From an uncultured Mollicutes bacterium (GTDB taxonomy: Bacteria > Bacillota_I > Bacilli_A > RFN20 > CAG-826): 5,687 nt of DNA. Under the pieces are notes generated by a model that saw nothing but the letters and a program-made list of their open reading frames with translations, did no database searches and was not told where the DNA came from. Both the position numbers and the translations under genes were made by a program. Below are positions 1 through 2,985 of this stretch, piece by piece; within the stretch, counting starts at the first letter, position 1; each line of letters begins with the position of its first letter. The stretch lies in the NCBI GenBank assembly GCA_900540365.1, contig UQFN01000017.1, positions 1 to 5,687 of the forward strand, written 5' to 3'.

Positions 1-90
1 AAAGCGCAAGCTTCGAAAAAAGTATAAATTTAGGGTTTCACAGGGGTTTTGCAGATTTTTTTCTTAAAAACATTACTTTTATAATTCTTA

Positions 91-126
91 TTGCATTTGA
101 TATTAAAATAATTTAATATATTTTTA
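91..126 (+). promoter_or_regulatory. Sigma-A-type promoter of metK and its riboswitch leader
   Basis: TTGCAT (91-96) and TAATAT (114-119) are separated by exactly 17 bp, close to the TTGACA/TATAAT consensus. The expected transcription start, about 7 nt after the -10 box, is A126. That is the first or second base of the P1 helix of the riboswitch below, so the transcript would begin essentially at the aptamer. The region is AT-rich and chance -10-like boxes are common, but the spacing and the fit with the aptamer support this assignment. Confidence 0.75.
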
Positions 127-229
127 CTTATCAAGAACCATGTAAAAATAGGTGAAAAAACATGGTAGCAACTCTATATATAGTAAGTGCTCCCTATTAG
201 CAAAGTTACCACACTTTGAACGATAAGTA
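125..229 (+). promoter_or_regulatory. SAM-I-clan riboswitch aptamer (compact variant) controlling metK
   Basis: This RNA element should bind S-adenosylmethionine and turn off metK when SAM is plentiful. A four-helix fold can be drawn by eye. P1 is TACTTATC 125-132 with GATAAGTA 222-229. P2 is ACCATGT 137-143 with ACATGGT 160-166. P3 is AGC-A-ACT 167-173 with AGTGCT 186-191. P4 is CAAAGT 201-206 with ACTTTG 213-218. The P2 loop (AATAGG 147-152) is complementary to the P3-P4 joiner (CCTATT 193-198), giving the pseudoknot expected of the clan. TTATCAAGA, GCAAC, GTGCT and GATAAG match S-box conserved blocks. The GGAGGGA...GATGAAACCC kink-turn blocks of canonical SAM-I are absent, so it may belong to the SAM-I/IV-variant group. 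The location just upstream of metK fits. Confidence 0.85.
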
Positions 230-240
230 CGGAAAGACTT

Positions 241-275
241 AAACCTTCCATAAAAGTGGAAGGTTTTTTATTTTA
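241..275 (+). terminator. Intrinsic terminator in the metK leader (riboswitch expression platform)
   Basis: AAACCTTCCA (241-250) pairs perfectly with TGGAAGGTTT (257-266) around the 6-nt loop TAAAAG. The stem runs into a T-rich tract (264-269, then ATTTT). It sits 11 nt after the aptamer's P1 helix and ends 10 nt before the metK start codon, so it can only be a regulatory attenuator of metK. SAM binding should stabilise P1 and favour this terminator. The competing antiterminator is not obvious (see findings). Confidence 0.9.
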
Positions 276-280
276 GAGGT
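275..280 (+). promoter_or_regulatory. metK ribosome binding site
   Basis: AGAGGT lies 5 nt before ATG 286, a near match to GGAGGT at normal spacing. It fixes the metK start and lies just beyond the terminator, so it is transcribed only when the leader terminator is not used. Confidence 0.7.
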
Positions 281-285
281 AGAGT

Positions 286-1455
286 ATGAACGAGAAAATT
301 TTATTTACTAGTGAATCAGTCAGTGAAGGTCATCCTGATAAAATTTGTGATCAGGTTAGCGATGCAATTTTAGATGCTGTTTTAGCTCAAGATCCAAATT
401 CTTTTGTTGCTTGTGAATGTTATGCTACAACAAATTTATTAATTATTGGTGGAGAAATAACAACAACTGCTAAAGTGGATTACGAAGAGGTCGCTCGAAG
501 TGTAATTCGTGATATTGGTTATGATGATGACGAGATTGGATTTAATTATAAAACTGTAAAAATAATAAATTTAATCAAAGAACAATCTAATAATATTCGT
601 CAAGGCATTGTTAAAGATAATTATGAAAACCAAGGTGCTGGTGACCAAGGAATTATGTTTGGTTATGCTAGTAATGAAACAAAAGGATACATGCCTTTAG
701 CTATAAGTATTGCTCATAAATTAGTTCGTGAAGCTACTAGATTAAGAAAAGAGAATAAATTACCTAATGCTTTACCTGATATGAAAAGCCAAGTTACAAT
801 TGATTACACTAATAAAACTCCTCGTATTGAAACTATTTTAATGAGCGTTCAACATAAAAAAGGAACAGATCTTAATAAATTTAAAGAAGAAGTATATCAA
901 AAAGTTATGGTTCCAGTTGTAAAATCTTTTGGATTAAATTTAGATTTTAAAGTTTTATTTAATCCAACAGGCAAATTTGAAATTGGTGGACCAAAAGGTG
1001 ATACTGGTTTAACTGGAAGAAAAATTATTGTTGATACTTATGGAGGTAGTGCTCGTCATGGTGGAGGTGCTTTTAGTGGAAAAGATCCATCAAAAGTTGA
1101 TAGAAGTGCAGCTTATATGGCTAGATATATAGCAAAGAATTTAGTTGCAGCAGGAGTAAGTAATCGAATGGAAATTCAACTTAGTTATGCTATTGGAGAG
1201 CCAAACACACAATCGATAAATATTTCAACTTTTAAAACTTCTAATTATTCTGATGAACAAATTTTAGAAGTAATTAATAAATTCTTTGATTGTAGACCTG
1301 GAGTTATTATTCATAATTTCAATTTAAAGAATCCATCTTTTAAATATAAAGATTTATCTAACTATGGTCATTTTGGAAGACCAGATTTAGATTTGCCTTG
1401 GGAAAAACTTGATAAGGTCGAAGAAATAAAGAAATACTTAGCTAACATTAAGTAA
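286..1455 (+). CDS. metK: S-adenosylmethionine synthetase (methionine adenosyltransferase)
   Basis: This cytosolic enzyme makes S-adenosylmethionine from ATP and methionine, releasing phosphate and pyrophosphate; the family works as a tetramer. At 389 residues it is the usual bacterial length. Visible signatures are GHPDK (15-19, with the catalytic His16 and Mg-binding Asp18), ACE (42-44), GAGDQG (117-122), GPKGDTGLTGRK (235-246), and GGGAFSGKD (259-267) followed by PSKVDRSAAY, which supplies Lys266 and Lys270. The start is set by AGAGGT upstream and by the motif spacing of the family. A SAM-type riboswitch and a terminator precede it, giving end-product feedback. One oddity is QSNNI at 100-104, where the family normally has QSPDI in the loop near the active site. 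No terminator is evident after its stop, so readthrough into the next gene is possible. Confidence 0.98.
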   Translation: MNEKILFTSESVSEGHPDKICDQVSDAILDAVLAQDPNSFVACECYATTNLLIIGGEITTTAKVDYEEVARSVIRDIGYDDDEIGFNYKTVKIINLIKEQSNNIRQGIVKDNYENQGAGDQGIMFGYASNETKGYMPLAISIAHKLVREATRLRKENKLPNALPDMKSQVTIDYTNKTPRIETILMSVQHKKGTDLNKFKEEVYQKVMVPVVKSFGLNLDFKVLFNPTGKFEIGGPKGDTGLTGRKIIVDTYGGSARHGGGAFSGKDPSKVDRSAAYMARYIAKNLVAAGVSNRMEIQLSYAIGEPNTQSINISTFKTSNYSDEQILEVINKFFDCRPGVIIHNFNLKNPSFKYKDLSNYGHFGRPDLDLPWEKLDKVEEIKKYLANIK

Positions 1456-1459
1456 TTTA

Positions 1460-1495
1460 TTTTTTCACTAGCGAAAATATTATATAATTTTCATA
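1460..1495 (+). promoter_or_regulatory. Promoter of the response regulator gene, probably giving a leaderless mRNA
   Basis: A perfect -10 box, TATAAT (1483-1488), is followed by only six bases (TTTCAT) and then ATG 1495. The expected transcription start therefore coincides with the start codon. There is no Shine-Dalgarno sequence upstream of the ATG. The -35 is poor: either TTTTTT (1460-1465) at 17 bp or TTTTCA (1462-1467) at 15 bp. A weak -35 fits a promoter that needs an activator. Confidence 0.6.
1462..1477 (+). promoter_or_regulatory. Imperfect 16-bp palindrome between the -35 and -10 boxes (possible operator)
   Basis: TTTTC-A-CTAG-C-GAAAA is symmetrical except for one position pair (1467/1472), so 14 of 16 bases are consistent. 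It spans the spacer of the response regulator promoter, where a bound dimer would block or steer RNA polymerase. It could instead be a weak hairpin after metK, but only five A/T-rich pairs and no T-run follow, so a terminator role is unlikely. The binding protein is unknown; autoregulation is an inference. Confidence 0.35.
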
Positions 1496-2175
1496 TGGAG
1501 ATGAAGACTGTTTTATTACTTTATAGTAATAAAGATAACTTTAAAGATATCAAATCATTCTTAAGTGAAAATAATTACAAAATTGTTTTTACAAATGATG
1601 TTTATGAAGGAATTAGCATTTGTATTAAGTCTATTGTTGATATTGTTGTCATCGATTTTTCTTCAAATACAGCACCAGGTTTAGAACAAATTGATATATT
1701 TAGAAAATATAATAGCTACATTCCAATTTTATTTATTAGTAATAGAAGTGATATCGAAACAAAAGTTATTGCTTTTAATAGTGGAGCAAATGACTTTTTA
1801 GTAAAACCATTTAATTATTATGAATTAATCGTTAGAATGAACAATTTAACTCGTTTTAATAAGAAAAACGATGAAGAAATTTTTACTAATGGTGATTTAA
1901 AAATCAATTTTACGCAACATCAAGTTTATATTGGAAATAAAGAAATTCATTTAACAAATATTGAATATAAAATTTTAGTTTTATTAGCTAACAATTTAGA
2001 TAAGACTTTAAGTTATGATTATATAATTGAACATATTTGGGGAAAAGATGGCCAAGATCAAAATGGATTAAGAGTTTTTATTTCAAATATTAGAAATAAA
2101 TTGAAAACAGATAAGAAAGTTTCATCATATTTTAGAACAAAAACAAATGTTGGCTATCGTATGAAAAAAATATAA
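1495..2175 (+). CDS. Orphan OmpR/KdpE-like response regulator with atypical receiver domain
   Basis: This is a 226-residue cytosolic DNA-binding regulator. Residues about 4-120 form a receiver domain: beta-1 VLLLY, candidate phospho-acceptor Asp54 (VVIDF), switch Ser82 (LFIS, where Thr/Ser is usual) and Lys104 (LVKPF). Residues about 130-226 form an OmpR-type winged helix with HLTNIEYKILVLLANN (152-167), GLRVFISNIRNKL (191-203) and the closing GYRMKKI. The wing and recognition-helix wording is closest to KdpE. The acidic pair that normally follows beta-1 (DD in VDDE) is replaced by Ser11-Asn12, so Mg-dependent phosphorylation may be weak or absent. No histidine kinase and no kdp genes lie in the window. 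M1 is preferred because the -10 box leads directly to it; M3 has GGAG directly adjacent, which is too close to act. Target genes are unknown. Confidence 0.9.
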   Translation: MEMKTVLLLYSNKDNFKDIKSFLSENNYKIVFTNDVYEGISICIKSIVDIVVIDFSSNTAPGLEQIDIFRKYNSYIPILFISNRSDIETKVIAFNSGANDFLVKPFNYYELIVRMNNLTRFNKKNDEEIFTNGDLKINFTQHQVYIGNKEIHLTNIEYKILVLLANNLDKTLSYDYIIEHIWGKDGQDQNGLRVFISNIRNKLKTDKKVSSYFRTKTNVGYRMKKI

Positions 2176-2216
2176 AATACTTTAGTTTTGCAAGGTTTTT
2201 CTCCTAAATTATGAGT

Positions 2217-2234
2217 TTTTATAAATATATAAAA
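2217..2234. promoter_or_regulatory. Candidate Rex operator (18-bp dyad with 7-4-7 geometry)
   Basis: TTTTATA-AATA-TATAAAA is a perfect inverted repeat with 7-bp arms and a 4-bp centre, the same layout as Rex sites (TTGTGAA-N4-TTCACAA and relatives). The arms lack the usual G and C, and such A/T dyads arise easily by chance in DNA this rich in A and T. It lies upstream of the rex-adhE operon, where an autoregulatory Rex site would be expected. Confidence 0.3.
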
Positions 2235-2250
2235 TACAACAATAAATTAA

Positions 2251-2264
2251 TGAAAGCGCTATCT
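2251..2264. promoter_or_regulatory. cre site (catabolite responsive element) upstream of rex-adhE
   Basis: TGAAAGCGCTATCT matches the CcpA-binding consensus TGWAARCGYTWWCW at all 14 positions. GC-containing stretches are scarce in this gap, so a full match is unlikely to be noise. It sits 80-93 bp before the rex ATG. Whether it represses or activates depends on which promoter is used: it would be downstream of an early promoter near 2230, but upstream of one next to the rex ATG. Confidence 0.6.
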
Positions 2265-2323
2265 TTTAAAAAATAAAATTTTTTGCTTTTAAAAAGTATT
2301 TATTTTTAGTAAACTTAAATCGG

Positions 2324-2344
2324 TAAAATAATACTGAATTGTTA
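2324..2344 (+). promoter_or_regulatory. Possible rex promoter with no or very short leader
   Basis: TAAAAT (2324-2329) and TAATAC (2329-2334) are -10-like boxes. The expected starts, about 2336 or 2341, lie only 3-8 nt before ATG 2344. No Shine-Dalgarno sequence precedes this ATG. The -35 candidates (for example TTAGTA 2306-2311) are poor, so the call is tentative, and an additional upstream promoter near 2230 is possible. Confidence 0.35.
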
Positions 2345-2982
2345 TGGAAAGAAAACTTACTACGAATCAATTAAAAAGAATGCCTTCTTACTTAGACTTA
2401 TTAAGAAGATTAGCTAATGATGGAATTAAATACATTTCATGTCAAACAATTGCTGATTGTCTTTCTTTAAACAAGGAACAAGTTAGAAAAGATATTGCTC
2501 TAGTATCTCAAGATGTTGGAGTTCCAAATAAAGGAAGAAAAATTAATGATCTAATTAAAGATATTGAAATTGTTTTAGGGCTAAACAATGATTATTGTGC
2601 TGTTTTAATTGGTGTAGGAAGTTTAGGAACTGCTTTATTAAATTATGGCGGATTTACAAACTACGGTTTAAAAATTATTGCTGCTTTTGATAACAAAGTT
2701 GAATTAATTAATAAAGAAGTTAATGGAATTAAAGTTTACGATATTAATTATTTAAAAGATTATATTGCAAATGAAAATGTTCATATTGGTATTATTACAG
2801 TTCCAAGAGATTATGCTCAAGATGTCGCTAACTTATTAGTTGAAGCTGGCATTGAAGCAATTTGGAATTTTGCCCCAGTTAGTTTAGTTGTTAAAGAAGG
2901 AGTTATAGTCTCTAATATGGATATGGCTCAATCATTAGCAACTTTATCACATAAATTATATTTAAAACAAAAGAGAGGTTAA
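2344..2982 (+). CDS. rex: Redox-sensing transcriptional repressor Rex
   Basis: Rex binds DNA as a dimer and lets go when NADH rises relative to NAD+, so fermentation genes are expressed when reducing power accumulates. At 212 residues it is near the B. subtilis length. Residues about 1-78 are the winged helix (LKRMPSYLDLLRRL, QTIADCL, then the recognition segment EQVRKDIALVS). Residues about 82-205 are the Rossmann domain with GVGSLG (90-95), Asp116 ending the second strand (AAFD, for the adenosine ribose), NFAP (175-178) and the late Asp193 (NMD). The wing, GVPNKGRKINDL, differs from the common GKRGVGYNV form. ATG 2344 is the first start after an in-frame TGA at 2335, and the N-terminus aligns with the family. 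It has no Shine-Dalgarno. It forms an operon with adhE, a classic Rex target, 3 nt downstream. Confidence 0.95.
   Translation: MERKLTTNQLKRMPSYLDLLRRLANDGIKYISCQTIADCLSLNKEQVRKDIALVSQDVGVPNKGRKINDLIKDIEIVLGLNNDYCAVLIGVGSLGTALLNYGGFTNYGLKIIAAFDNKVELINKEVNGIKVYDINYLKDYIANENVHIGIITVPRDYAQDVANLLVEAGIEAIWNFAPVSLVVKEGVIVSNMDMAQSLATLSHKLYLKQKRG
2972..2979 (+). promoter_or_regulatory. adhE ribosome binding site inside the end of rex
   Basis: AGAGAGGT overlaps the last rex codons and lies 6 nt before ATG 2986. Ribosomes ending rex at TAA 2980-2982 would be right next to the adhE start, so the two genes are probably translationally coupled. The same AGAGGT core precedes metK, suggesting it is the working Shine-Dalgarno of this genome. 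Confidence 0.75.
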
Positions 2983-2985
2983 AAT

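Larger units (their letters stand above)
2176..2343. other. Regulatory intergenic region between the response regulator and rex
   Basis: These 168 bp carry no open reading frame I can support. They contain, in order, an 18-bp A/T dyad (2217-2234), a cre-consensus site (2251-2264), two copies of CTTTTAAAAA (2263-2272 and 2286-2295, starts 23 bp apart) and -10-like boxes near the rex ATG. I see no convincing terminator for the upstream gene: the only inverted pair, TTTAG 2181-2185 with CTAAA 2204-2208, is short and has no T-run directly after it. Confidence 0.6.

Noticed and set aside
1..27. Possible end of an upstream gene: a reading frame giving KAQASKKV and then TAA
   Set aside because: Only eight residues are visible, and other frames are also open at this edge (one to about 112). 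The lysine-rich tail is plausible for a protein end but cannot be supported alone.
126..285. T-box leader, SMK (SAM-III) box or canonical kink-turn SAM-I leader for metK
   Set aside because: There is no GGTGG-type T-box sequence. The ribosome binding site does not pair into an SMK-type helix. The GGAGGGA and GATGAAACCC blocks of canonical SAM-I are missing, although the SAM-I-clan core is present.
1456..1494. Terminator for metK formed by TTTTC...GAAAA
   Set aside because: The stem has only five A/T-rich pairs and no T-run follows. It is better read as a possible operator in the next promoter.
1501..2175. Alternative start of the response regulator at Met3 (ATG 1501)
   Set aside because: GGAG is directly adjacent to this ATG, with no spacing, so it cannot act as a Shine-Dalgarno. 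The -10 position favours ATG 1495.
2176..2343. Standard Rex operator TTGTGAA-N4-TTCACAA in the rex promoter
   Set aside because: No stretch in this gap resembles it; only the G/C-less 7-4-7 dyad was found, which is listed separately at low confidence.
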